Positions 48,732 through 61,700 of a DNA stretch of 64,000 nucleotides are shown here, piece by piece; positions within the stretch are counted from its first letter, which is position 1, and every line of letters starts with the position of its first letter. The position numbers and the translations under genes were made by a program. This stretch comes from Sequoia sempervirens. Lineage: Eukaryota; Streptophyta; Pinopsida; Cupressales; Cupressaceae. The stretch spans positions 119,076,552 to 119,140,551 of the forward strand of contig VDFB02252616.1 in NCBI GenBank assembly GCA_007258455.2, given 5' to 3'. The notes under the pieces are model-generated. The model saw only the letters and a program-made list of their open reading frames with translations, had not been told where the DNA came from and did not search any database.

Positions 48732-49900
48732 TCAAGCCAGAGCAAGTGGTAGAGCTAGTCTATAAGCAATTGGGTTAATCACTTCTAATACTTCAAACAG
48801 TCCCACATATCTTGGGGCCAACTTGGAAGACTTTCCAAAATAAATAGAGCTTTTATGAGGTTTAACTCTCAAGAGAAATGTGTCCCCTGTTGCGAATTGT
48901 CTAAGAGTTTGATTCTTGTCGGCATAACTCTTTTGACAATTTGCTGCCTCTTTTAATCTGCTCTTAATGACCTTCATTTGTTCTTCCATTTCCTTAAGCA
49001 TTTCAGGTCCTACTATGATCCTGACCTCCAATTTATCCCAACCGATGGGCGTACAACACTTCCACCCATACAAGGCTTCAAATGGTTCCATTCCTAAGGA
49101 TGTATGATAGGAGTTGTTGTAAGAAAACTCTACCAAAGGAAAATATTCTTCCCATCTATACTATTGGTCCATATAATACATTCAGAGGACGTCTTTGAAT
49201 ACTTGATTCACCCTCTCTATCTTCCTATCAATCTGAGGATGATAAGTCGAGCTGAAATTTAATTTGGTCCCCAATGCAACATTCAAGGTTGTCCAAAACC
49301 TTGAGGTCATCCATGTGTCCCTATCAAAAATGATAGTCTCTAGCACTCCATGTAAGCGAAAGATCTCCTAGAAAAATTTCTTAGCCAAGGTCAATGATCC
49401 ATCCTTAAGGTTTCTTGGGATGAAGTGCACAACCTTAGTTAGCTTATCAATCACGATCAAGATAACATCATGCTTATTCTTTCTCAACGGAAACCCCTAT
49501 ATAAAATCCATACTAATCACCTACCATTTATACTCAGGTATGTCATGAGGATACAATAACCCAGTTAGATGTGCATTCTCATCCTTGAATCGCTGGAAAT
49601 CCAAGCATCTAGCTATGTACTCCACTACATCCTTCTTGAGTTTAGGCCAAAAATATAGTCTTCAACTCCGCGATCATCTTGGATACTCTGGGGTGTCCTG
49701 AATAAGGTGCATTGTGAACTTCTTCTAAAACCATATTTCTTAGCTCTCCAGAGTCAAGAATATACATTCTTCTTTGGTATCTCAAAATACCATCCGGTTT
49801 GATCTCATACCCATTGAACCGATCATCTCAAGGATTTTCTGCTAGGGTGCTCTTCACTCTCTCATAGTGCTCATCCCCTAATAGATTTTGAATTACATGT
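48732..49900 (-). pseudogene. Gypsy integrase remnant
   Basis: The intact 3' part (49136-48732) contains MVEFSYNNSYHTSLGM, PFEALYGWKC and the GDTFLLRVKP/KLAPRYVGLFEVL region typical of Gypsy integrase C-termini. Further upstream, with stops, are VIDKLTKVVHFIP, IIFDRDTW and STYHPQIDRKIERVNQ (core domain; the family motif has Q-T-D/G-Q-T-E-R-V-N). The zinc-binding N-terminus near 49650-49720 is badly decayed. Confidence 0.85.
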
Positions 49901-49939
49901 TGTCTCAAGTTAGACCTTGTTGAGATCATGGCTATAATG

Positions 49940-50590
49940 TCTTCATATACTAAGAGAATTAGCCACTATGTTCTCTTTCCCTTTTATGTATTCAATTCCA
50001 AAGTCATACCCGCTAAGGAATTCTAACCACCTTCTCTATCGCACATTAAGGTTTGGCTAGGTAAATATGTATCTCAACCCCAAGTGGTATGTTTTGAGTT
50101 CAAATGGTTTTCCCAAAAGATAATGCCTCCAAATTTATAAGGCATGAACTATGGCTGCCAATTCCAAATCATGATGCACGTATTTCACTTCGTGTTGCTT
50201 GAGCTTCCTTGATTCATACGCTACCACTTGTTCATCTTGCATTAATACCGCTCCTAATCCCTCTCCTGAAGTATCTGTGATTACTGTGAATCTCCCATTA
50301 GGATCAGGGATAGTTAGCATTGGTGCTATCATGAGCCTCTCCTTTAGGAATTGGAATGCCTGCTCGCATTTCTCAGTTCGTTCAAACCGCGTTCCCTTCC
50401 TTTAGAGTGAGGTAATAGGAGATGCAATTTGGGAGAACCCTTGCAAAAACTTCCTATAGTATCCTACGAGGCCCATGAAGCTATGGAATTTTGACACATT
50501 ATGAGGCACTAGCCATTCCACAATCACCTTGATCTTCTTGGGGCCTATGGAGACTCCTTCGATTGAAATGATATAGCCCAAATAGTGCAC
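49940..50590 (-). pseudogene. Gypsy RNase H and RT connection
   Basis: 50590-50402: HYLGYIIS, then SFMGLVGYYRKFLQGFS, the RT thumb region. 50332-50135: [27 protein letters not shown] and ELAAIVHAL, the RNase H core with its first acidic residue. The end EFLSGYDFGIEYIKGKENIV lies near 50025-49960. Short frames are broken by a few stops. Confidence 0.88.
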
Positions 50591-50596
50591 TCTGTC

Positions 50597-51160
50597 CTAA
50601 TAGAATAAACACTTGGACAACTTCCCAAAGAGTTTCCTTTCTCTCAGTCGCTGAAAAACTATCCTCAAATTTCTATCATGCTCTTTGATAGTCCTTGAGT
50701 AGACTAGGATGTCGTCAATAAAGATCATAACAAATTCATCCATGTAGTCTCTAAATACATTATTCATAAGGTTCATAAAGGTTGTTGGTGCATTAGTTAA
50801 ACTGAAAGGTACCACTATGAACTCGTAATGTCCATACCGAGTTTTAAATGCAGTCTTCAAAATATCTTCTTCCTTAATCCTCAATTGATGGTACCCCGAC
50901 CTGAGATCAATCTTGGATAACACTGTTGCTCCCTTCATCTTATCAAACAATTCATCAATCCTCAGGAGTGGATATCGGTTCTTGATGGTAACCTTGTTCA
51001 CCATCCAATAATCTATATATAGACACAAAGTTCCATCCTTCCTTTTCACAAAAATAACCAGCGCTCCCCAAGGAGACACGTTGGGTCTTATAAGTCCCTT
51101 ATCTAGAAATTCCATTAGTTGAGCTTTCAACTCATAAAGTTATGTAGTATTCATCTAATA
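50597..51160 (-). pseudogene. Gypsy reverse transcriptase
   Basis: The best-preserved domain: a 177-codon open stretch with [37 protein letters not shown] (usual Y-R-x-L-N), [25 protein letters not shown], and the catalytic [11 protein letters not shown]. Changes such as [10 protein letters not shown] for CIDYRALN show decay. A stop follows KCLFY at 50597; the family continues into the next stretch. Confidence 0.92.
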
Positions 51161-51499
51161 AGGTGCCTTGGATTGAGGCTCAACTCCTAGAACTAAATCG
51201 ATAGAAAAATTGAATTCCCACTTCAGAGGAAACTCCATAAGTTCATCAAGGAAGACGTCTTGGAACTCCTTGAGAATAGGATAGTCATCTAAATACAGCT
51301 CCTTGTTGTCAGGATTACTGACATGCATTGCATAAATTTCACACCCCTTTCGATGATCCTTCTTGAGCTACATTGCAAAAATTTGTCTAAGCTCTAAGGG
51401 TCTCTGTATTTCACATACGCCAACTGGGTTCCCATAATCATACAGACAATTGACCACCTTATCCACATAGTTCACTATATCCTTGTGCTCAGTTAACCA

Positions 51500-52000
51500 A
51501 TTTATTCCAAAAATTACATCATATGAGCCTAAAGGTTCCACATACAAGTTGACTTGAGTTTGAAAGGTTGGAAGCTCTAATTCACTACAAAAGAGACAGG
51601 TGTCTACCCTTCGCTCTGCTTGGTTACCATGCTAGACTATCCATGAATTTTCCATGTATCCAGGTCTAATAGGTATCTTGGATATTATTCTAGGATCCAT
51701 ATAACATTTAGTAGCTCCATTATCAATTAAGATAGAGAAATATTGGCCATAGAGCTTACTCGTCATCTAAATAGGCGAAGTTTGATATTCTTCCTACCTG
51801 TTGTCCACTATAGCATGGATCTGGTGATGATGAGTCTACTAATAGCTTCCTTCCTTCTGTAACTTCAACTACTAAGGATAATTTGATGCATAATTATCAC
51901 CTCCACAAGTATAACATCCATCACGAGGCCCTTTACGACCCCCTAGCTTGTCCTCTCTAAAGCCCTTTTGCTTATGGTCATCCTTACCCTTTCCTTTGTT
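51500..52000 (-). pseudogene. Gypsy zinc knuckle and protease region
   Basis: The minus strand near 51935-51890 reads GCYTCGGDNYASNYP, a C-x2-C-x4-H-x4-C knuckle with the His changed to Asn and the last Cys to Tyr. A lysine-rich segment precedes it. The protease that should follow (about 51780-51500) is too broken for me to identify the catalytic triad with confidence. Confidence 0.6.
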
Positions 52001-52149
52001 TTCTTTCTTGTTCTTTCCACCATTACCATCTTCACCCTTCTCCTGTGATTCAATTCCCCTCTTTAGATTGCGGATTTAATGGCTCTTGTCTCCCTTATGA
52101 AATTTCTTCTTCCCATGTACCACAACTTAGAATTTGAATCACTAGGAAG

Positions 52150-52910
52150 ATTGGATAGTCGATGCAGCTTCTATTCTTGTTTGGTGGCTTTTTGGAAAAC
52201 TTCATTCATGGTTTGAGGTTCGTGCATATCCACTTCAGCTCCTATGTGATATTTGAGTCCCATTATAAATTTTTGGATACAGAAGCTTTCATCTCCCTAA
52301 TACTAGGGCACATACTTCAACAGGTTGGTGAACTTTTCCCAATACTAAATCACAGTCATATTCCCCTGGGTTAAGTTCTAAAATTCCATCACTTGCTTGT
52401 CAAAGAAAAGTTGTAGTAACCATCTCTTCTTGAAAGCTTCGAGGAAGAGTTCCCAAGTGATCTCGACAGGCTAAAGATTTCGTTCTAACTTCTCATTATC
52501 CCACCAAGTCATTGCTTCACCTAAGAGCTGATATGTAGCCCATGTTGCCTTGGTCTATTCAGAAAGGTTACAAATACCAAAGTATTTTTCCATTTCTATA
52601 ATCCAAGCCTCAGCTCTTGCTCTAATATCCTTGCCATCGAACTTGGGCGGTGCTAATATTTTGACATCTTTCCCAAGCTCTTCCTCAATTTGTCCTTGTG
52701 GACCTGCCCCTAGACCACTGTCTCCTTGATTTCCTTCTGCATTCTTGTGGTCCCGGTCCTCACGTGCCACTCATACTTCTTGCTCAATATGATCCATGCG
52801 AGACTTTCCAATTCAAAATCTCTAGAATTTGCTCCAATCTCTTGTTTGGGCCGTTATCGGAACCAATACCACACTCGTCTTTCCTAGTGGTCACCATGGC
52901 ATCTCACACT
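52150..52910 (-). pseudogene. Gypsy gag remnant
   Basis: 52770-52555 open: KILAPPKFDGKDIRARAEAW then IIEMEKYFGICNLSE, the start of the retrotransposon gag domain (usual P-x-F-x-G, A-x-x-W). After a stop the frame continues with MTWWDNEKLERN and further helical pieces to about 52160 (LKYHIGAEVDMHEPQ). It would form the particle. Confidence 0.85.
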
Positions 52911-53153
52911 TATCCTGCAACATAGTCACGTTTATCGCATCTCAACACAAGGTTCTATGAATAAATGTTTTTATGCTACATCACCTAATTTTCATATGCA
53001 TACATCCCTCCATATAGAAGACATACACATTCATGCATAATACACACACTTTAGAATCTCTCTTTGAACACACCAAAAAAATATTATTTGATTTTATTTA
53101 TATTTAAGGTGAGTCAATAGACCCTTATTTACAATAGGCTTTGTGTTATATCA

Positions 53154-53543
53154 TTATGATTTCTCGATATCAGAAAGAGGACATTCCTCTGGGTCATCAT
53201 TTGAGTTTACTTCAAACTTAATAAAAGAGGATGGTTGAGCATGCAGGTTCTCCTTTTCCTCTTTAGTCAATAAGGGTGCATTGGGTCCACACCCTAGAGG
53301 CCAGTCTTGGATTGCAAAAGGCTTTTTGATCTTAGTTATTCTCCTCTCAATCTTCAAGCCTCTCTCTAGTTTGAGTTTTGTAAGGGCTTGAGCTAGAGTT
53401 TTATCATCGGGACTTTCTGATTGAACCTTCATCTTGGCATTTCCTTCCTTTACGTCATTCTTATGTGAGGTTCTAATAGTTTTCCCTTTCCTTCGTCCTG
53501 CCTTTGACCTTCCCATTCCTACATTCAATTCAGGTATTTTCAA
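53154..53543 (-). CDS. Leader ORF of the Gypsy element, unknown function
   Basis: A 129-codon open frame starting MKIPELNVGMGRSKAGRRKG, between the primer site (about 53640) and gag (about 52900). It is unbroken although the rest of the element is decayed. It is basic at the N-terminus, then contains LAQALTKLKLERGLKIERRI (likely helical) and an acidic end. I recognise no domain. It may be an extra upstream ORF of the element, part of an acquired host sequence, or chance survival. Confidence 0.5.
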   Translation of the reverse strand: MKIPELNVGMGRSKAGRRKGKTIRTSHKNDVKEGNAKMKVQSESPDDKTLAQALTKLKLERGLKIERRITKIKKPFAIQDWPLGCGPNAPLLTKEEKENLHAQPSSFIKFEVNSNDDPEECPLSDIEKS

Positions 53544-53628
53544 TACTTAGGACATCCAAATTTTGGGTCAAGGGTCAACTACCCCTAGTCAACTATGGTT
53601 GACTCAAAAGGCCTAGAGTTGAACCCTA

Positions 53629-53643
53629 AGCTCTGATACAAAA
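53629..53643 (-). promoter_or_regulatory. Gypsy primer binding site
   Basis: On the element strand TTTTGTATCAGAGC directly follows the LTR end GGGTTATTACA. It resembles the tRNA-Met complement TGGTATCAGAGC. Confidence 0.75.
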
Positions 53644-54021
53644 TGTAATAACCCATTCGAAATTATTACTTAATTAATATTATTGTAAATGACACATGAA
53701 TATACTCCAAATTAAAAAGACATAACTAGTGTCTCAAGTCAATCATAGCTACACATGTCCATTTAAAATGAATCAAATATTCTTATATTCAATTCAAAAT
53801 TCAAATCTACAATATCAGGGTTGATTTGGCTCTCAAGGCCAAAAATTTAATACAATGTACACTATACATCAAATACATGAATGTATTTCATCAAGAGACA
53901 TCTTAGACTAAAATAGTCTCAAGTGAACAACTAAGGTTCTTCTCTGACACTCGCCTCCACTGGTGGATGAGAACATGGTTGAAGTGCTTTACCACCCAAC
54001 CATGAAGATTACACTTCTCTA

Positions 54022-55013
54022 GGGGTGATCCCACAATACGGGTTTACAATTTTTGGCCAAACTGGACACTGAACTGATTTTTTCTAACTAAATATTCACT
54101 TTCGGGCACCTATAGCGGCTAAACTGAGAGGAATTTGTAGATGATGCAAACTAGTGATTTGTAACATTTTGTCTGTAGATTCTAAATATTTTTTTTCCAA
54201 ATTTTTTGGTATCATATTGCACTTCTTTTTCCATCTCCTTCGAAAACTAGTTTTTTTTAGTAAACACCATTTTAAGGAGTGATGCTCACCGTATACAACA
54301 TAACTTTTTTTCCATGAAGGATAAAATTCCATTTTTTTCAAATTTATATTTGTAACTACGATATCTAGCGTTTTCATTTGGTTTCATAGTGTTTTATTGA
54401 ATATTTCTTCCTTAATCAAGTTTTGAAGTCAAACTAATTACAATTCAGACATAGGAAGACCACATACAACATAACATTTTTTGTATGTATTGAAATTCAA
54501 TTTTTTTTTACTGGATCAAGAACATCAATATCTAGTGCATTGATATTTTTCAAATTTTTATTTTGATAATCTGCTATTTTTCCACATGTGTAGAATGGAG
54601 AGCTTGATTTTTAGTGAAAACCCTACAATTACAAGAAATAAAAAATAAATATAATAATCAAATTAAATTTATTTAAAATTATACTTTTTGGGAATCTTAT
54701 AATAAGGACTACATACTCACAAAAAAATAAATTTTAAATGAATTCATTTGATCCCTCAAAAGATAAATCAAAAGTGGTTTTTTATCAGCATTTTGATGGG
54801 TGTAAAGGAGACTCCGTTATAGGTATGGTTTAAAACTAGCGGGGTTCTATCCAAGGGGGTTTAATCTAAGGCAGTTTGATCAAACCCTCTTCAATTGAAA
54901 TCCTTTAAATGGAATTTTTCAAGGCTTAAATCATTATATTTTCTAAAAATATGTGATTTGAGCAAAAATCAGGATCTCCGAGAAAGTGTAAACCAGTATT
55001 GTGGGATCACCCC
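54022..55013. mobile_element. Non-autonomous DNA transposon (992 bp, 27-bp inverted ends)
   Basis: 54022-54048 (starts GGGGTGATCCCACAATAC) and 54987-55013 are inverted repeats matching at 26 of 27 bases. The sister Gypsy LTR lacks the segment (junction near 40574-40580), confirming insertion. The interior is AT-rich and has no transposase; the 93-codon minus-strand frame there has no domain. No clear target duplication, so the superfamily is undecided; a short TA-type duplication is possible. Confidence 0.85.
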
Positions 55014-57779
55014 AAAAATTATTTTGACTTGAAGAATGTCTGACCCTATATGGAAAGTTTAGCAAGAGAACAATTTGCAAGGTGGAATCTGGTGTGTGCC
55101 CACACATCAGCATGCAATTCTATCTACAAGTTAGAAAATAAAATACATGATCTATGCTAGGTATGATCAAGAATGAAATCATAGAGTTCATACATATATA
55201 ATGAACTAGATTGCTTGGACAAGCATAATAAATGTCTTGCAACAACAACAAACAATAGGTTTTGGTAAAGAAAACCTATACTCTTTGAACTCCATTTTGG
55301 CACCTATCCTAGAAGGTAACTTTCTACTATACATCTCATAACAACTATCTACTCTCTAGCAACATCTACCCTTAGGTGCTCTAGTCAACTAAGGTATCAT
55401 TGTTTTGTTCAAGTGTTTAAAATATTCTTTCACAAATGTCTTCAAAAGAAGAAACAAAATTCTGATTTATACTCTAAACAAAAATTAGATTTATGATTCA
55501 CAAAGTAATTTAACAATCATTCATATCATTCTTATGACTATCTTCTACTTATCATCTTAAACATTTTCTTTTTAAAAAATTGTACTAAAAACAAAAGTAG
55601 GTATGTCACAAGTATGTGTACGTACATAGAGGAAGTACATGGGCATACACATATATGTGCCTAATTATGTTTAAAATTTGTGCATACATTCTGAAATAAT
55701 TATAAAATTCAGATTTGCAAACTTAAAATAGTATTCCCTTGACATTTCTTGTCAAAAATAAATAGACCGAACAAGTCTATGCTAATAGTTTCACACATAT
55801 TGTTATTGCATTCTCACAACTGTGATACTCTAACATTGTTGTTTTCATAAAACATTCATTGTTTAAGCAAAACAAGTACTATTTCCTACTAACAGTTGTA
55901 AATCTGGGTATTTATATATGTACATTCATTGTTTGAACAAAACAAGTAATGTTTCCTACTAAACAATTATAGAACAAGCTATTCACATATGTACATTCAT
56001 TGTTTTAAGTATAACAAGTATTGTTTCCTACCAAACAGTCATAAAACTAGTTTTCAACTAAACAAATTATTGAGCAAGGTTGTTTCCAGCTATAATGATA
56101 ACTTTTTAACAAAACGGAGTTGTTTGCAAAAAATTAACCACTATTTACATCAACACATTACTATTTCAAGCTAAACAGTTACATTTAAAGACAAATAATG
56201 TTGTTTTCTTTTTTTGTTGATCTCAAGTTGTTTACATGATAAATGATCACTTTACAAGTATTTGTTGTTTGTTTTAAATAGAATGGGTTCTCCCAAAATG
56301 TACTGAAAATAATCAAATCAAATTGCTATGTTTCATACATAAGGACAAAATGTATATTGTTCAGATTTTGAACACTTGCATCACTGAAAAATTCGATGAG
56401 CATCTTAATATTATAAAGAACTATGTTTGACATGTTTTGTCAAATAAATATTTGATTAAATATTTATTTTAGACTTAGGAAGCATAGAAAATTCAAGTTC
56501 AGTCAATACTCATGCCTTTTAGGCTGCAACAATAGACTACAGTTGCTCTAGGTCAACCAATCTCAATGGTCGGGTTTCTCCTTTCTAAACATCAATGATA
56601 TGTTTGAAATTTTCCCATGCGAGCTTACTGTTTTATACCAAGCATGCAAAAATATTTTGCATGTAGACTTTGTCTATATCCCAAACATGGATTCATACCT
56701 TCTTTCTTATCAAAAGAGGTTGGTTTCTCACTAAATGATAACTTACATACATTTACAAGGCTTACGAAACATTCGACAAAGCCCCTCTCTGTTATTGTCC
56801 CATTCGATAACAAGATTTATATAAAATACAAAGGAAATACAATATACAGAGGGGTCTCTTACCCTCCCCCGAATCATAGTCAATCCTTCACAAAAGAATA
56901 ATATCAAATAACACATAGTCATCAGAATAAATTTTGATAGCCATCATAAGTTGAAAATTTAAATGTAGATAGCAATAAAGGCTAAGCCTTTGAAGCTCTT
57001 CAAGCCTCGACCAACCAATATGGTGGATACAAAACCTTTTTAAAATAAAAAAATAGGGTTGAAAACCCTCTTTCATGGGATCATTGATTGATCCACAATA
57101 TGTTTGTTCATCATAAAATACAGTGAAATGGAATAGAGATTTTGATTGCCATCGAATGGCTTGCACGAGAGTACGACCTTAAGAACAGTCTTAACTTAAT
57201 ACTCTAAGGCTTTGCATAGCTCAGAGAGCTAGCCGCAAGGCTTCTACATAAAGCTCATACAATACAACTGTAGGCCGAGCAACCCAACAATGGTGGACAC
57301 CATGCCATTTGACTCAAGGCCATGGTATTTGTCAAGAAAGAAACTTACTGTTTGAATGATGAAATCGACATATAAAAATGGAAGAATACCATTCAAGAAT
57401 GAGAAAAAAAAAATGATAGAAGAGAATCGAATTTTCTTTCTTAAGTGATCATATTACCTCAGAAATCGAGCTTGAATGAGTTTATCCCTTGATTTTTTCC
57501 TCACCCACGAGCTCTCTCTCTACTTTTTCCTTCCCAACAAACAACTTCTTCCTGTGCTTTTTTTTCCCACTGCCTATGTTCAAAATGGAAACAACATCTT
57601 CCTTTTTGCATGCCTCTAGTGGAAGCATTATTGCCTTACCGTCAGCCACTACACATTCGAATATTTCCATTATTATCATGGAAGACCACGTCCTACATAA
57701 TCTTCTTTGATTTTTCAACAGTCAGATATTAGAACATTATCGGTTATCGAATTGAATTCAATATTAAATTTGAATATGC

Positions 57780-57995
57780 ATTCATGTATATGTATATGTG
57801 TGTAATATATATATATATGTATATATGTAATATATATATATATATGTATATATGTAATATATATATATATGTAATATATATATATATATGTATATATGTA
57901 ATATATGTATATATGTAATATATATATATATATGTAATATATATATATATGTAATATATATATATGTAATATATATATATATACATATACATATT
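57780..57995. repeat. Expanded TA/GTAATATATA microsatellite in the Gypsy 5' LTR
   Basis: About 200 bp of TATATGTAATATATA repeats. The matching locus in the other LTR (47335-47440) is about half as long and differently composed. The 102-codon Tyr/Ile frame across it is low complexity. Confidence 0.9.
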
Positions 57996-58149
57996 TATTT
58001 CTATATGTTTTAAAATGGTTTCATTCTTATTTACCGTGTTTTCAAATAACATGCATATATATATGCATTCATGTATAAGTTTGTTTGCAATGGCTTACAA
58101 GTTACATACACTATTACTTACAATAAAGAACTTAAATTCAAATTCGAGC

Positions 58150-58180
<31 letters not shown>

Positions 58181-58702
58181 GGGAAGTTTCTTTCTTTACA
58201 CTTAATTTCCACATAATGAAATCTCTTGTCTTTTTTAATCATTCTTTTAAATACTTTCGTTCATTTCTTAAAACACAAAGTTTGAGTAGACAAATTTTAA
58301 TCTACAAGCCATTATTTTCAATAACAGAGACAATTTGAGTCAGGAAATTTCACTCTTATATATGGAATTTAATTCAAATGCAAGTCATCATGCCATTTGT
58401 GGTGTTGCACCTAGATTCCAATTGGCTTATCATTTGACCCGGCTAAACAATCCTACTTCAACCATGTTCTCACCCTTCAGCTTGTCACCCTGCAACTTCA
58501 CACACTTGCACTTGTAAATTGATCAGTAATGTTCAATTCTTGGTAACACATAAAAAATAATTTTCAAAAGTTCGCAAGGTCAAAATCAATCAACTTCTTT
58601 TATTCAATTTTTGAATTTTCCAAGATCTCCATTTAATATTTAATTGAATTTCTTCAATAATTCAATTTACCATATTATGATAATATGCAATAAAATTGGT
58701 TT

Positions 58703-58707
58703 ATGAC
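58703..58707. repeat. Target site duplication ATGAC, left copy
   Basis: ATGAC is repeated exactly at 63674-63678 around the terminal solo LTR. Confidence 0.9.
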
Positions 58708-61700
58708 TGTAAGGCCCCACCATGCATGTGATTAGTAAAGTTGTAATCTATATTATGTGTTCCTAAATAGATGGCAAGATGTATTGTGGATGAAAAATAG
58801 TGTGATTATTTGATAACATTCTTTCTTTCATTCTAACATTTTACTTATGCTACCATGAAGGAGTTAGGAATCATAAATTGTGAATATGAGCTTAAATTGT
58901 AAATGAAATGGTTGCAAACTTAAACCTTATTCTAGTTACCAGATTAACGTGATATATGATTGTTTCTTATGGTTTCATTGGTAATGTGCAGGAAAGGAAG
59001 AGTCAGTACAAGAAGGGAAGACCATTGAGTATTTCAAAAGACATCTTCTTATGGTCATGAATTTGACCCCCTTTCAAGGCTTAGAAGGAAATAAAGTTAA
59101 CAAGTTGATATAAAAGGGATGATTATATTTTAGGTTGAGAAGGTATTTATTTGTGTGCCAAGTGAGTTGTAAGTTGGGGGATAAGGTTTATAAACCATTA
59201 TCCAAGTTGAAACTCGGATAGGTCCTTAAATGGGTCTTTAAAGAGGGTGGTTGGTCAATTTCTTGGGTGGGGATGCAAAAATAAACCCCCTAGGGTCTAT
59301 ACCATAGTGGTAGGGGTCAAGTAGGCATAAAATAGTGCCCCTAGGACATGATTTGACCCTTGATAAGTCCTCATGATGGAGAGTGACGAGTTTTGAAGAG
59401 AGGATGGGATGGAAAGATAGAGGGGTTGTCCAAGTGCATGTTTCCTATTTAATAAGGAAAATAATCTCATTGATGGAGGTAGGTACACTTCACATCTCCC
59501 CACCTAAATTTGCAAGTTGTAACTCCTATATAATTTAGAGAGGAAGAATGAGTGGGGTGTTACCCACTTCTCCTTTTGGAGAACTTTAGAGAAGATGGTA
59601 GAAAGAATAAGAAGAAGGAGGGAGAGTCTTGTTGGGAAGATAGTGAACAAGATGGCTTGGTTGGAGAGGAAAGAAGGGTAAAGAAGTTAGAGTCCAACAC
59701 CTAGGCAAAGAGATAAGTCCTCTCTTTTTCCTATTTCCATTTCCCTCTCATAATTTGTTGTAAGATGATGGCATGTTTGCATAGTGCATTGTTGACTATG
59801 GTAGGTGAGGAAGCTATGTGCAAGTAATCTATGGTTATGCTATTCTTATTTATTTTATTTTATTTTGGTAAAACTTTGAGAAGACTCCATTTATCATTTT
59901 GGAGCTAAAATATTTTCTTGCTCGGGGGTATGGCTAGAGCCCATGGGGCTTCATGATGCCATTACGGTTGGGAGGAGAGCAAGTCCTAGTCAGATGTTTC
60001 CCATTGGCAAATTTTTAGTTGGTTTTAGAAGAGTTGCAGTTTGTGAGACAAAATTGCCATGATGTAGACTTTAAGTAGTGAAAGAAGTCTGTGTGTATAT
60101 ATATATATATATTTATGATTTCATGATGTTGGTTTTCTATGTATGAAAATTAGGCAAATGGATGTGTTTCATCTTGTATTGATTTCAAAAACAAAACAAA
60201 ACAAGGGTGATCAGTTAAGATTTGTAGTGATTAACATGTTGTGTATCTTAAAATGAAAGAGACATTATGAGTAGGAGAGATGCATATCAGAAGAAGTTAC
60301 ATATTAGATTATTTGTGTCTTCCTTTGTATTTGGATTAAGCGAAACATTTTATTGTGTTATGATGACAAGCTTATAATGGATGCAAAATGAGTTCTAATA
60401 TAAGGGGATTGTAAACATAGGATTGGTAGTCATTTCCTATTCTCAGTTAGTTAAGTATGTTGGAAGCATTTTGATGAATCTGCAAATGATATATTGAAAA
60501 CATTGTTATTCCCTCTCTTCCGAATAGGTATATTTGAATACAGTAGTTCTCCTAAAATTTACACTTTCAAAATGTTACTTCCAAATAAAATTACCCAAGG
60601 AAAAAAAAAGAGAGAAAAAAAAACATAAGGTTGCTCTGTTTGTCATTTCCCACTTGTGAATATACAATGGAGTTGGGGAATCGATGCCACTCTTTTCCAT
60701 TTACTGTAAGTGAGACAAATTTGAGCGGTCATGGAAGAGAAAATAAACTTGTAAGCTAGTTCGCTTGTTATTTCCATCGCTTGTATCATTGATGTAAACA
60801 CGGCTTAAGACTTAGCATGGTGCTACTTTTTTCGCAGTGCTGTAGATAGGCTCTGATCCACAGTACCAACATTCGTGTTGTCTGACTATTGGAGTGAAGT
60901 CTTTTCCCCTCTTGCCTTTCTTACCTCATTGCCACCCTGTAGTAGAGAAGACAGAATCAAGGGGTTTCTAAGTAAACAAAAGAAAGAATAGCCAACCAAC
61001 GCATTTTAGGTTTCACCATTTTAGCGCTCAAGTGTAATTGAAAATGATGCAGAACCCAAGTTACTCTAAATCGCAATGTTACGTGTTAATAAATTCTAGC
61101 CTTGAGAAAAGAAGATGAGATCATATGTTAAAAAAAAATTAATGCTGGTTAGTAAATAAAATCGTAGCAGTAAGATCAGATCGCCAGTATACTAAAGGCG
61201 ACGCCAGAGAATGGCATGGCAGCGGTGTTAATTGGGGCACCCAAAATTAAGATGGGGATCAAGCTTTTAATTCTGAAACGGTTCCTTCTTTATAGCTCAC
61301 CAACTCTTCTATATGCTCATTGGATTCTATGTTGCTTATCGTGTGAGATAGCCTTCTGAGCGTTATTATTAAATGTGCAACAGTAACTGCTAGTTGGGCA
61401 CTGGTAAATTATTTGAAACGTATACACCTCCTTTGGTCATTAAGACACTGCAGTGGCGAGTGAAAAATAATTATTTATTCGATGTGCTTACTTGTGTGAC
61501 AAGCTTCTGCAAATTTGGTATCATTCAATATTAATTGCTATAATATTAATAGAAATATATGTAGTTTTATTTTATGACTCTCTTATTGAATTTCTTGAAA
61601 TCCGCCACTTCATCCTCTTACGCCTAAGTTAGTCAAATACGAGTATTACAGAATATTGTTAGTTGCTTGTTTAGAATCCAACCCAAGTTTAGAGAAAACT

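Noticed and set aside
57744..58052. Tyr/Ile-rich 102-codon frame
   Set aside because: Translation of a TA microsatellite.
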